Assembly: GCA_963665525.1 (NCBI GenBank)
Contig: OY762280.1
Span: forward strand, 4,154,001 to 4,218,000
Direction of reading: 5' to 3'
DNA length: 64,000 nucleotides
From: UBA12077 sp963665525
GTDB lineage: Bacteria; Bacteroidota; Bacteroidia; Bacteroidales; UBA12077
The notes beneath the pieces are model-generated. The model had not been told where the DNA came from, did not search any database, and saw only the letters and a program-made list of their open reading frames with translations. A program made the position numbers and the translations under genes. Shown here one piece after another: positions 53,032-62,206 of the stretch (positions within the stretch are counted from its first letter, which is position 1; each line of letters starts with the position of its first letter).

Positions 53032-55854
53032 ATGAAATTTTTATCGTTAATTATAACATTCTTAACAGTTTTTTTAAGTCTTCTATCAGCCCAAATTGTT
53101 GATAAAGGAGAACCTCGTTATCAGATGATGGAAAAAATGGAAATACCTGTACTCATTCTTCCTGATGTGAATTTAAAGAAGCTGCAACGAGAAGATAAAA
53201 AACATGCCCAGTCCAGATTAAAATCTATGAGGTTTGCTCAAATCATAGAAATTGGTATTGATCCAGAAGTGGATGGAGTGTGGAATTTATTATCAAACGG
53301 TGATAAAGTATGGTATTTAAAAATTAAATCTCCGGGAGCGTATTCTTTAAGTTTATTATTTGATCAATACAGATTGCCAGTTGGAGCGGAATTATATGTG
53401 TATAGTGCTGATCAAAAGCATGTACGTGGTTCTTTTACATTTAAAAACAATAAATGGAACAGTATCTTACCTATTGCTCCTGTTAAAGGCGATGAGATAA
53501 TTATTGAGTATTTTGAACCTAAAAGTGTTGCTTTTAAAGGAGAACTGCATATTTCATCGATAGCCCATGATTATATGGATGTATTTAAGTATTTATCGAA
53601 AGGAGAGAAAGGATTTGGAGATTCCGGAGATTGTAATGTAAATATCAATTGCGATAATGATGAGATGTGGCAGTTGTTAAAGCATTCGGTGTGTAAAATA
53701 ACATATAATGGCTGGCTTTGTTCCGGGGCTTTAATAAATAATACAAGTGAGGATGAGAAACCTTATTTTTTAACAGCGAATCATTGTATTGCTAATAATT
53801 ATAATGCTTCGGCAGCAGTGTTTTATTTTAATTATGAAAGTCCTGATTGTGAAAATATTGATGGACCCAAAGATCAAACGATCGCTGGTTCTGTTATTGT
53901 GGCTACGCCTGCAATTAAATCCTTAGATTTTAGTTTGCTTGAATTAAGTGAGAAACCTCCGGCTATTTATAAACCATATTATGCGGGTTGGAATAGAGAT
54001 ATTGCCAATCCCGATAGTGTTGCATCGATCCATCATCCCAGTGGAGATATCAAGAAAATTTCTAAAGCATTTGATGGAGCAATAACTGGTGATTATGGTG
54101 AAGGGTATAATGAATATACTCACTGGTGGATTGATACGTGGGATGAGGGGACTACAGAAGGTGGATCATCAGGATCTCCTTTGTTTAATAAGCATGGAAA
54201 AATTATTGGTGATTTAACCGGTGGTGACGCTAGTTGTACTTATAATTATAACGACTATTATCAACAATTATTTCATTCTTGGAATGATATACCAGAAAGA
54301 AATCAGCAGCTAAAACATTGGTTAGATCCTAAAAATACTGGTCTGGTATCATTGGATGGTTATTTACCTTATGATACTATTCCTTCGAATCTTAAGTTTT
54401 CACTTACTGATACCATAATAGATTTATCATGGAACGATGTTATTGATACTTCTATAATTGAATGTTATTATATTTATAAAAACAACATTAAAGTAGATTC
54501 TATCCATGATAATTTTTATACAGATACTGTATTATCATCACTAGACACATTACATAGCTATTTTATTACGGCAAAATATGATACCCCTGATACTATTGAA
54601 TCGGGAAAATCAAATTCTGTTTACATAAGAATGATGAATTCTTTGACTTTGCCATTTTCAGAAACATTTGAGAGTAAAGATACGATTCCTTCCGGTTGGT
54701 ATGAAGAAAGATCAAACGACACCATAGGATGGCAGTTTAAAGAAGGTGGGTTTGCTGCTATTTTGGATACTGCATTTCAAGGGGTTTTAAATGCCTATTA
54801 TTATAACGATGAAGGAGAATCTTCGAAACTGGTACTACCAAAATTTGATTTTTCAGCATATACAAATCTAAAACTATCATTTTACCTATTAATGCAAGCA
54901 TATAATGATGATATCCACCAACTAAATATATTATATAAAAGTGCTGATTCAACAGAATGGAATATCATTCGAAGTTTTGATACCTTTTTAGATGATTGGG
55001 ATAAAAAGGAGATTCCTCTTCCAGATTTAAGTAGTGATTATTATATTGCGTTTGAAGGTATTGGTTTGGGAGGTTTTGGTATTGCTATTGACAGTATCTC
55101 TGTAAGAGTAGATGGAAAATTTCTTGAAGTAGATTTTACTTCAGATAAAGATCTTATGTGTATTTATGATAGTGTCTTATTTTCAACAAACTTAGATGTA
55201 AGCAATGATTTTTATTGGGATTTTGGATTGAGTGCTATTCCTCAGAATGCTACTGGAGCAGGTCCACATTGGGTAAAATATAGTTCAGTAGGAATAAAGT
55301 CAACACAGTTAAGAGTAAATGATACATATATAAAACAAGGAAATGAAGCTATTGTTGTATTTGGTTTACCAAAAACTCCAAGTTTCACGAATAGTGGTGA
55401 TTATTTAATTTCGAGTTCGGAAGTAGGAAATCAATGGTATTTTAATGAAGAACCTATCGGAGGCGCAACAGAAAATACATTTTTAATAACAGAAGATGGA
55501 TATTATTCAGTTGAAGTAACAAATAGTTTTGGTTGTAGTTCTATATCCGAAAGTAAATATATGATAGTTAGTGATATTGAAGATCCTATTGAATATAATA
55601 TTGGGGAAGGCTTTTTACAAGTATTTCCTAATCCGAATGATGGCAAATTTTCAATTAGAATAAATACTTCAGAATTAAGTAATGTATATCAATATGATAT
55701 TATTGATATTACAGGTAAAGTTATATATACAAGTAATATTGAATCGCAATTATTGCAGGAAGTTTATTTATCAGATGTAAATGAAGGTCTATTTTTGGTA
55801 AAGGTTTATTCAGGTAATAGCTATTATACTTCAAAAATTATTATAAAAAAATAG
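53032..55854 (+). CDS. Secreted trypsin-like (lysyl endopeptidase type) protease with T9SS sorting domain
   Basis: A 940-residue secreted protein. Signal peptide at 1-20; a beta-rich N-terminal region to about 200; a chymotrypsin-fold protease domain at about 205-440 with a full triad, His251 in TANHC, Asp299 in LDFSLLEL and Ser380 in GGSSGSP. A fibronectin-like stretch, a jelly-roll domain starting LPFSETFESKDTIPSGW (near 540) and a PKD-like part follow. The last 80 residues are a type A T9SS sorting domain (LQVFPNPNDGKFSI ... SKIIIKK), so it is likely cargo for SprA, encoded next door. ATG 53032 fits the signal peptide; an earlier in-frame start is unlikely. Confidence 0.9.
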   Translation: MKFLSLIITFLTVFLSLLSAQIVDKGEPRYQMMEKMEIPVLILPDVNLKKLQREDKKHAQSRLKSMRFAQIIEIGIDPEVDGVWNLLSNGDKVWYLKIKSPGAYSLSLLFDQYRLPVGAELYVYSADQKHVRGSFTFKNNKWNSILPIAPVKGDEIIIEYFEPKSVAFKGELHISSIAHDYMDVFKYLSKGEKGFGDSGDCNVNINCDNDEMWQLLKHSVCKITYNGWLCSGALINNTSEDEKPYFLTANHCIANNYNASAAVFYFNYESPDCENIDGPKDQTIAGSVIVATPAIKSLDFSLLELSEKPPAIYKPYYAGWNRDIANPDSVASIHHPSGDIKKISKAFDGAITGDYGEGYNEYTHWWIDTWDEGTTEGGSSGSPLFNKHGKIIGDLTGGDASCTYNYNDYYQQLFHSWNDIPERNQQLKHWLDPKNTGLVSLDGYLPYDTIPSNLKFSLTDTIIDLSWNDVIDTSIIECYYIYKNNIKVDSIHDNFYTDTVLSSLDTLHSYFITAKYDTPDTIESGKSNSVYIRMMNSLTLPFSETFESKDTIPSGWYEERSNDTIGWQFKEGGFAAILDTAFQGVLNAYYYNDEGESSKLVLPKFDFSAYTNLKLSFYLLMQAYNDDIHQLNILYKSADSTEWNIIRSFDTFLDDWDKKEIPLPDLSSDYYIAFEGIGLGGFGIAIDSISVRVDGKFLEVDFTSDKDLMCIYDSVLFSTNLDVSNDFYWDFGLSAIPQNATGAGPHWVKYSSVGIKSTQLRVNDTYIKQGNEAIVVFGLPKTPSFTNSGDYLISSSEVGNQWYFNEEPIGGATENTFLITEDGYYSVEVTNSFGCSSISESKYMIVSDIEDPIEYNIGEGFLQVFPNPNDGKFSIRINTSELSNVYQYDIIDITGKVIYTSNIESQLLQEVYLSDVNEGLFLVKVYSGNSYYTSKIIIKK

Positions 55855-55880
55855 AGTGGTTAACCACTCTATTTTTTTAA
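55851..55880. terminator. Bidirectional terminator between protease and malic enzyme genes
   Basis: The 22-base perfect palindrome at 55851-55872 (TAGAGTGG, TTAA, CCACTCTA plus flanking A/T) is followed by T-runs on both strands. It overlaps the protease stop codon and lies just past the malic enzyme stop. Confidence 0.85.
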
Positions 55881-55893
55881 CAAGTAACTTAAG

Positions 55894-57348
55894 TTATATA
55901 ACTGTATCAATCGCAATTTTAAGTGCTTCTTCTAACATTTTAATATCTGGTTTTGGGATAAACCCTTTATCCATCAAAGCATCAATTGTTGATCTTGTGT
56001 GTTTAATGTCAGCGAGTGTTCTGTCATAAGCTTCCTGCCAGGTCATTTCAACACGAGCAACGCCATTTTTGATAGCTTCCATTGCAACGTCGGCAGCTTC
56101 CACAGCAAACATTTCTGTTTCGTCCATCTTTGGCATGATATAATCAGGATTAATGCCATTCTTTTCAGCGTAATCGGCCATAGAGTATGCTGCTCTTACA
56201 GCCATTTCATCTGTAATTTTACGTGCACGAACCAATAATGCTCCTTTTAATATCCCAGGGAAGCCTAATGAATTATTTACCTGATTAGGGAAGTCTCCTC
56301 TACCTGTGGCAACAATATATGCTCCTGCTTCTTTTGCAGCATATGGATATATTTCAGGAACAGGATTTGCACAAGCAAAAACAATTGGTTTATCACCCAT
56401 ACTTTTAATCCATTCTGGTTTTACAACATCTGGTCCAGGTTTACTAACCGCAATTAGAACATCAGCATATTTACAAGCTTCTGCTACATCATTAATTTTA
56501 TTTGGATTTGTTTTTTGGCAAAGTTCCCATTTACGATAAAAACGTTTATCTGCTTTAATATCTTCGCGTTCTATATGTAAACCTCCTCGGGAATCAAAAA
56601 TTGTCATTTTTTCTGGGTCTCCACCTGCCTGTAATATAAGCCTTGAAATTGTTGCATTTGCTGCACCTGCTCCATACATTACAATTTTAACATCTTTTAT
56701 ATCTTTTTTTACGATACGCAATGCATTAATTAATCCGGCAACTGTAACAGAACCTGTACCTTGTGCATCGTCGTGCCAAACAGGAATATCGCATTCTTCA
56801 CGTAGAGTATCAAGTACTTTATAACAGTTTGGTTGAGAGATATCTTCTAAATTAACGGCACCAAAACTTGGCTGTAACATTTTTACAAATTCAATGATTT
56901 TATCAGGATCATGTTCGCCTTTATCATTGTAGCTATCAACACATAAAGCAACAGCATCAACTCCGGCTAAATATTTCATTAAATAAGCCTTTCCTTCCAT
57001 TACCCCAAGGCCTCCCGGAGGTGTACAGTCGCCATCTCCTAAAACTCTCGTTGAATCAGAAACTACTGCTACCATATTACCCCTGTTTGAGATTTCAAAT
57101 GAAGTATCGTTGTTATCTCTGATAGTGGTTGATATTTTAGAAACTCCAGGTGTATAATAAACATTAAACCAGTTAAAGCCATAAATACCTGCTTTAGGTA
57201 ATGTTTGCATTTTTCCACCATAAAATTTGTGACTCGATAAAGCCAGTTCCTTTAGAAATACTGTTTTAGCTTTTGCAATTTGTTCCTGCGTAAAATCTTC
57301 AGGGAATAAAGCATCCAGATTTTTAAGGGAAAGATCAATTTTAGACAT
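55894..57348 (-). CDS. NAD(P)-dependent malic enzyme
   Basis: A 484-residue enzyme decarboxylating malate to pyruvate. YYTPGVSKIS and the catalytic region GLGVMEGKAYLMKYLAGVDA are followed by the metal-binding NLEDISQPNCY and VWHDDAQGTGSV blocks and the cofactor motif VMYGAGAANATISRL. It lacks the phosphotransacetylase-like C-terminal domain found in the long (about 760-residue) bacterial malic enzymes, so it is the short form. The ATG at 57348 has a strong GGAGG. In many relatives malic enzyme lies beside ruvA; here the protease gene is between them. Confidence 0.92.
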   Translation of the reverse strand: MSKIDLSLKNLDALFPEDFTQEQIAKAKTVFLKELALSSHKFYGGKMQTLPKAGIYGFNWFNVYYTPGVSKISTTIRDNNDTSFEISNRGNMVAVVSDSTRVLGDGDCTPPGGLGVMEGKAYLMKYLAGVDAVALCVDSYNDKGEHDPDKIIEFVKMLQPSFGAVNLEDISQPNCYKVLDTLREECDIPVWHDDAQGTGSVTVAGLINALRIVKKDIKDVKIVMYGAGAANATISRLILQAGGDPEKMTIFDSRGGLHIEREDIKADKRFYRKWELCQKTNPNKINDVAEACKYADVLIAVSKPGPDVVKPEWIKSMGDKPIVFACANPVPEIYPYAAKEAGAYIVATGRGDFPNQVNNSLGFPGILKGALLVRARKITDEMAVRAAYSMADYAEKNGINPDYIMPKMDETEMFAVEAADVAMEAIKNGVARVEMTWQEAYDRTLADIKHTRSTIDALMDKGFIPKPDIKMLEEALKIAIDTVI

Positions 57349-57406
57349 ATGAAACCTCCGTATTTAATTTTTAGTTATTTAGTTTGTTTGTAATTTAGGT
57401 TACTAA

Positions 57407-57414
57407 CAAAAGTA
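57407..57414 (-). promoter_or_regulatory. -7 box for malic enzyme
   Basis: On the minus strand TACTTTTG fits TAnnTTTG, about 58 bases before the start. The rest of the 309-base gap up to pdxA holds a repeat copy. Confidence 0.4.
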
Positions 57415-57490
57415 CTAAATTATTTGCCTTAATAACAGGGGTAAATGATTGATAATCTCTTGATTGTTATGTTGTATAACATTAATAAGA

Positions 57491-57646
57491 GAGGTTGTCC
57501 AAAAAGTCAACAAACTGTCATTACTCATTTTATTCGTGAGAGAAGTTCCCTTGAAAAGGGGAATTTCATAATTAATTGTACTACAATGTGTGAAGAAATC
57601 CCCAATTAAATTGGGGATGACAACTATAGCCTTTTGGGGCAACCTC
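57491..57646. repeat. Intergenic repeat element, copy B
   Basis: Second copy of the element at 41785-41942, in the same orientation. The ends are imperfect inverted repeats, GAGGTTGTCCAAAA (57491-57504) and TTTTGGGGCAACCTC (57632-57646). The middle has a near-perfect hairpin, ATCCCCAATT and AATTGGGGAT, where copy A carries extra bases. It starts 12 bases after the pdxA stop and may end its transcription. A short frame across it is an accident of the repeat. Confidence 0.75.
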
Positions 57647-57657
57647 TTTTTTTTGAA

Positions 57658-58731
57658 TTATTCTTGGTGATCTTGATCTTTATCAGAAATTTCGTAATGT
57701 TGAAGAGGGTCTTTACTAATATTTTTGTATTCTGTCCTGCTACGATATATATCGCATGCAAGGTATATAGCATTTCTGAATGAAATTTCTGAAGCTTGAC
57801 CTAATCCAGTAATCTCATATGCTGTTCCATGTCCTGGTGATGTTCTTATAAAATCTAAACCAGCCGTGTAATTTACACCGGAATTAAATGCTAATGCTTT
57901 AAAAGGAGTTAACCCCTGATCGTGATACATTGCTAATATAGCATCAACTTTTTTGAAGTTATCACTACCAAAGAAACCATCAGCAGGGTATGGTCCTAAT
58001 GCTAATATGTCTTCTTCTTTTGCTTTTTTTATTGCCGGAATAATAACATCAACTTCTTCTGTTCCAAGTAAACCATTATCACCTGCATGTGGGTTTAATC
58101 CTAATACAGCAATTTTAGGTTTTCGAATTCTGAAATCTTGAATAAGTGTTTTATTCATAATTCTAAGTTTTTTCAGAATGGCTTCTTCTGTAATTGCTTC
58201 AGAAACTTTTGAAAGAGGTAAATGTGTTGTTACTACTCCAACTTTTAAGTTTTCACTTACCATTAGCATTAATGGTTCCTTAGATTCGCTCGATTCTTTT
58301 GCCAGATATTCTGTATGTCCGGGGAAATTAAATTTATCGGATTGAACGTTGTCTTTGTTGATTGGTGCAGTAATTAAAACATCAATTTTACCTTCTTTTA
58401 AGTCTTTAACTGCATGTTCCAGGGAAATTAAAGAAGATTCTCCTGCAATGTTTGTTGATTTTCCAAGTTCAACACGAACATTATCATCTAAACAATTAAT
58501 AATATTGGCTCTTTTAATATTTGCTTCATCAGCTGATTTAATATTATTGAAGCTAAAATTGGCAATATTTAAAGCTTTACGATGATATGCTGCAACTTTT
58601 GCTGATCCATAAACAACAGGAATGCAAAAATCAAATATTCTGTTATCCATTAAGGATTTTATAATTACTTCATAACTCACACCGTTTATATCTCCGTGAG
58701 ATATTCCAACAACTATTTTATTCTGAATCAT
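57658..58731 (-). CDS. pdxA: 4-hydroxythreonine-4-phosphate dehydrogenase
   Basis: A 357-residue NAD-dependent enzyme of pyridoxal phosphate synthesis. It opens VGISHGDINGVSYEVIIKSL. The substrate and metal region has GHTEYLA (His), LNPHAGDNGLLGTEE and AMYHDQGLTPFKAL, and the end has RTSPGHGTAYEITGLGQAS; all are family landmarks. It is followed after 84 bases upstream by the aminopeptidase gene on the same strand. Confidence 0.94.
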   Translation of the reverse strand: MIQNKIVVGISHGDINGVSYEVIIKSLMDNRIFDFCIPVVYGSAKVAAYHRKALNIANFSFNNIKSADEANIKRANIINCLDDNVRVELGKSTNIAGESSLISLEHAVKDLKEGKIDVLITAPINKDNVQSDKFNFPGHTEYLAKESSESKEPLMLMVSENLKVGVVTTHLPLSKVSEAITEEAILKKLRIMNKTLIQDFRIRKPKIAVLGLNPHAGDNGLLGTEEVDVIIPAIKKAKEEDILALGPYPADGFFGSDNFKKVDAILAMYHDQGLTPFKALAFNSGVNYTAGLDFIRTSPGHGTAYEITGLGQASEISFRNAIYLACDIYRSRTEYKNISKDPLQHYEISDKDQDHQE

Positions 58732-58774
58732 ATATTGAGTTTTAAAATGTCAAACAATAAGTTTATGAAAGAAA

Positions 58775-58782
58775 CAAAATTA
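58775..58782 (-). promoter_or_regulatory. -7 box for pdxA
   Basis: On the minus strand TAATTTTG fits TAnnTTTG, 43 bases before the pdxA start. The -33 element is not clear. Confidence 0.4.
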
Positions 58783-58815
58783 ACGATAATATTTTTAAAT
58801 CATGACGAATTGAAT

Positions 58816-60249
58816 TTACAATTGACTGTTAAAAAAGTCGAATAGTAAACGAACCCCAACAGCTGTAGATCCTGAGCCTCTATAATTGTCGCTTTTTGAT
58901 AAGAAGGCAGAACCTGCTATGTCTATATGAATCCATGGATAATCGGTAAAGTGTTCTAGGAATTTTCCTGCCGTGATAGCACCGGCATCTCTGCCTCCAA
59001 GATTTTTTATGTCGGCAATTTCTGATTTTAGCATTTCGCCATATTCTTCCCAAAGAGGAAATTCAACGATTCGTTCATAGACATTATTTCCGGAAATCTT
59101 TAATTGTTCTAATTTGTCATCTTGAACATTACTCATAACCACTGATCCCAAATCTCCAATTGCTACTTGAGCTGATCCTGTTAAGGTAGCCAGGTCGATA
59201 ACCAGCTCAGGGTCGTATTTTTTTGCAAAGCTTAAAGCATCGGCTAAAATGAGTCTGCCTTCTGCATCGGTATTTTTTATTTCAACTGTTGTTCCATCGT
59301 ACATGGTAATAACATCGTCGGGAACATGTGCATTTCCATTTAATCGGTTATCGGTTGCAGGTATTAGGCCAATGATATAAACAGGAAGTTTTGCTTTTGC
59401 AATGGCATAAATAGTTCCAATAACTGTTGCTGCTCCAGCCATATCCGATTTCATAGTATCCAGATAATTACCTGTTTTTATATTCATTCCACCAGTATCG
59501 TAAACAACACCTTTGCCAACTAAAACATAAGGTTTTTTATTAACTGAATCATCAGGTTTCCAGGTTAAAACAGAAAACGTTGGAGGATCTACACTTCCTT
59601 TGTTAACTGCAAGTAAACCTCCCATCTTTAAAGATTCTATTTTGGCTTTATTAAATATCTCAACTTGAAACTCTGCCTCCTTGCTTAATTTGTTTATTTC
59701 TTTAGAGAGTTGTTTTGTGTTTAGAAAATTAACAGGCTCGTTTACCAGGTCTTTAGTAATATAAATAGATTCAATTAATGTTTCTAGTTTAAGAATTTGT
59801 TCATCACTTACTTCTGAATGATATATGTAGATTTCTGTAAGGTGATTTTTCTTTTCTTCCGATTTAGTAATATACTTTAAAAACTGATAGTGGCTCAAAG
59901 CCAAACCTGATGTATAAGCTAAAGCATATTCTGCATTTTTGCTTAAATCAGAAATGATAATTTCTTTATGTTTATTTTCTTTTAAAGCAGCATATAATGA
60001 CCCTGCTGCTCTTCGTAGTTTCTCTTTTACTATATGTTGTTCTTTTTCTGAGTCAATAACCTGAATATACGACCATTTAAAATACGAGTTGATTTTGACT
60101 GTCTTCTTTTCGTCTTTTATCTGATTTTTAGCATACTCAAGCTCCGAGGGCGAAAAGGGTAGGTCTTTAATATCATTTTCAGATGTAACAAGGTATATTA
60201 TAGGAATATCAACAGGTATTTCTGATATTTTAGATATTTGAATTTTCAT
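58816..60249 (-). CDS. M17 leucyl aminopeptidase family protein
   Basis: A 477-residue di-metal aminopeptidase that removes N-terminal residues from peptides in the cytoplasm. The catalytic C-terminal domain has VGKGVVYDTGGMNIK (Lys and Asp ligands), LDTMKSDMAGAA, and the signature NTDAEGRLILADAL with the Asp-Glu metal ligands. ATLTGSAQVAIGD and GAITAGKFLEHF follow. The N-terminal domain is poorly conserved, as usual. Exact substrate is unknown. It is divergent from mqnC. Confidence 0.92.
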   Translation of the reverse strand: MKIQISKISEIPVDIPIIYLVTSENDIKDLPFSPSELEYAKNQIKDEKKTVKINSYFKWSYIQVIDSEKEQHIVKEKLRRAAGSLYAALKENKHKEIIISDLSKNAEYALAYTSGLALSHYQFLKYITKSEEKKNHLTEIYIYHSEVSDEQILKLETLIESIYITKDLVNEPVNFLNTKQLSKEINKLSKEAEFQVEIFNKAKIESLKMGGLLAVNKGSVDPPTFSVLTWKPDDSVNKKPYVLVGKGVVYDTGGMNIKTGNYLDTMKSDMAGAATVIGTIYAIAKAKLPVYIIGLIPATDNRLNGNAHVPDDVITMYDGTTVEIKNTDAEGRLILADALSFAKKYDPELVIDLATLTGSAQVAIGDLGSVVMSNVQDDKLEQLKISGNNVYERIVEFPLWEEYGEMLKSEIADIKNLGGRDAGAITAGKFLEHFTDYPWIHIDIAGSAFLSKSDNYRGSGSTAVGVRLLFDFFNSQL

Positions 60250-60290
60250 TATATAAACATTTTGAATTAGAAATTGTAAAGTTAATAAAA

Positions 60291-60320
60291 TTGGATCATC
60301 TGTTTATTTAACTAATTTTG
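60291..60320 (+). promoter_or_regulatory. Promoter of mqnC
   Basis: TTG at 60291-60293, a 19-base spacer and TAATTTTG at 60313-60320, 17 bases before the ATG. Confidence 0.65.
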
Positions 60321-60337
60321 TTTTCAAGATTATAGAG

Positions 60338-61438
60338 ATGAATTTTAAAGATTTATATAAAAAAGCATTAAACCTAGAGTTTTTAACAGTTGATGAGGGA
60401 CTTTTGTTGTACCAGGAAGCTCCTCTTGAAGAGTTAATTTATATTGGAAATCAACTTAAGCAAAAACAAAAGCCGGGAAATGTAGTTTCATGGCAAATTG
60501 ATCGTAATGTTAATATTACCAATGCTTGTATTTCGCAATGCAAGTTTTGCAATTTTTATAAAAAGCCAAAAGACGAAGAAGTATACATTACATCTTTAGA
60601 TGAATATAAACCTAAGATAGAGGAATTATTTCGTTTAGGAGGGAATCAGCTGTTATTACAAGGAGGATTACACCCAAAATTAAAATTAGGCTTTTATAAA
60701 GAGCTTTTCAGCGAGTTAAAATCAATGTATCCGAATGTTAAGTTACATGCTTTAGGGCCTCCAGAGATAGTACATTTAGCTCGATTAGATAAAAAGTCGT
60801 ATCGTGAGGTTTTAGAAGAGCTCATTAATTCGGGATTAGATAGTTTGCCGGGTGCTGGTGCTGAAATTTTATGTGATCGTGTGCGAAAAAGTATTTCACC
60901 TGCAAAAGCAAACACTAAGCAGTGGCTTGATGTGATGCGAGAAGCACATCAGTTAAACATGCTTACTTCTGCAACCATGATGTTTGGTCATATTGAAACA
61001 AAAAAAGAGAGAATTGAACATTTAGTTGCTATCAGGCAGGTTCAGTCTGAGAAGCCTCAAGATGCACCTGGATTTTTAGCTTTTATCCCATGGCCTTTTC
61101 AAGATGAGAATACCTTATTACAAAAAGAATTTGGAATAAGCAACCAGGTTCGGGATGAAGAATATATTAGAACAATTGCAATATCGAGAATCATGCTGCT
61201 CAATGTTAAAAATATTCAGGCTTCCTGGTTAACAGTTGGTAAAGATGTGGCACAAATATGTTTGCATGCAGGAGCTAACGATTTTGGTTCCATTATGATT
61301 GAGGAAAATGTAGTTTCATCAGCTGGAGCAAGTTATAAATTCGATGCAGAGGGAATCCAAAATGCTATTCGGGAAGCTGGATTTGAACCTCGTTTACGTA
61401 ATCAAGCATATGAATTTGTTGAATATAAACCTTTATAG
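60338..61438 (+). CDS. mqnC: Cyclic dehypoxanthinyl futalosine synthase (radical SAM)
   Basis: A 366-residue radical SAM enzyme of the futalosine route to menaquinone. The Fe-S cluster cysteines 64, 68 and 71 are in ITNACISQCKFCNF. QGGLHPKLKLGFY, ATMMFGHIETKKERIEHL, FIPWPFQDENT, QASWLTVGKDVAQICL and GANDFGSIMIEENVVSSAG are the family blocks. The related MqnE is possible, but IPWPFQ and SIMIEENVVSSAG suit MqnC. No other mqn gene is in the window. It overlaps the convergent sfsA gene by 6 bases. Confidence 0.9.
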   Translation: MNFKDLYKKALNLEFLTVDEGLLLYQEAPLEELIYIGNQLKQKQKPGNVVSWQIDRNVNITNACISQCKFCNFYKKPKDEEVYITSLDEYKPKIEELFRLGGNQLLLQGGLHPKLKLGFYKELFSELKSMYPNVKLHALGPPEIVHLARLDKKSYREVLEELINSGLDSLPGAGAEILCDRVRKSISPAKANTKQWLDVMREAHQLNMLTSATMMFGHIETKKERIEHLVAIRQVQSEKPQDAPGFLAFIPWPFQDENTLLQKEFGISNQVRDEEYIRTIAISRIMLLNVKNIQASWLTVGKDVAQICLHAGANDFGSIMIEENVVSSAGASYKFDAEGIQNAIREAGFEPRLRNQAYEFVEYKPL

Positions 61439-62125
61439 ATCAAAAGGTAATTCTTTAATTAATTCAATTTGCTGAGGTGTAACTTTTGCTTGCATTACTA
61501 TTATTTCTACACCTTTTTGGTAAGCTTCGTTTAATGCTTTAACATAATCAGGATCGATTTCTTTTGCAGGAGCAAAAATATCAACATCCATACGTTGAAC
61601 AATGTATAACATTACAGCTCGCATGCCTTGCTGTTTAACTTTTATAAGTGTATCAAGATGCTTTTTGCCACGATTGGTAACAGAATCGGGGAATAAAGCA
61701 TAATTATCTTCTTTAAGAGTGACATTTTTCACTTCGATAAAGCAGGTTTCTTCATCATTTTTAGCCATGATATCAAATCGGCTATCATCGAATTTTACTT
61801 CACGTTTAACTTCAGTATATCCCTTTAATTTTTCTATTTCTCCATTTTTTACTGCATCAAATGCAAGTTTGTTAGGATTGCCGGTGTTTATTCCGATCCA
61901 ATCGTTATTAATTTTAATCATTTCCCATGTAAATTTGGTCTTTCTTTTGGGGTCATTAACAGGCGATAAATACACTTCGGCATCATCTTCAAGGCAAGTT
62001 TTCATACTACCAGAATTAGTGCAATGTGCTGTTATAACTTCTTCATTATCAAGTTTAACGTCTGCTAAGAATCTTTTATATCGTTTTATTAAACGACCAT
62101 GTATTAAAGGTTCACTAAATTTCAT
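61433..62125 (-). CDS. sfsA: SfsA family DNA/RNA nuclease
   Basis: A 230-residue protein called sugar fermentation stimulation protein. It shows the OB-like N-terminal part (LIHGRLIKRYKRFLADVKL, VITAHCTNSGSMKTCL) and the PD-(D/E)XK-like core, with FDIMAKNDEETCFIEVKNVTL and FPDSVTNRGKKHLDTL. Recent views treat SfsA as a nuclease, but its cell role is unclear. Its stop overlaps the mqnC stop by 6 bases on the other strand. Confidence 0.92.
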   Translation of the reverse strand: MKFSEPLIHGRLIKRYKRFLADVKLDNEEVITAHCTNSGSMKTCLEDDAEVYLSPVNDPKRKTKFTWEMIKINNDWIGINTGNPNKLAFDAVKNGEIEKLKGYTEVKREVKFDDSRFDIMAKNDEETCFIEVKNVTLKEDNYALFPDSVTNRGKKHLDTLIKVKQQGMRAVMLYIVQRMDVDIFAPAKEIDPDYVKALNEAYQKGVEIIVMQAKVTPQQIELIKELPFDL

Positions 62126-62206
62126 TTTTTCTTTTTTGCTATTTAAAATACATAACTAATTTGATGCATTTTTGTTTAATTTTATCATGTTTTTAAATTA
62201 AATCTT

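Noticed and set aside
57415..57642. A 75-codon minus-strand frame in the gap before pdxA
   Set aside because: It is almost wholly inside repeat copy B and has no homologue I recognise; the equivalent frame is not kept in copy A.
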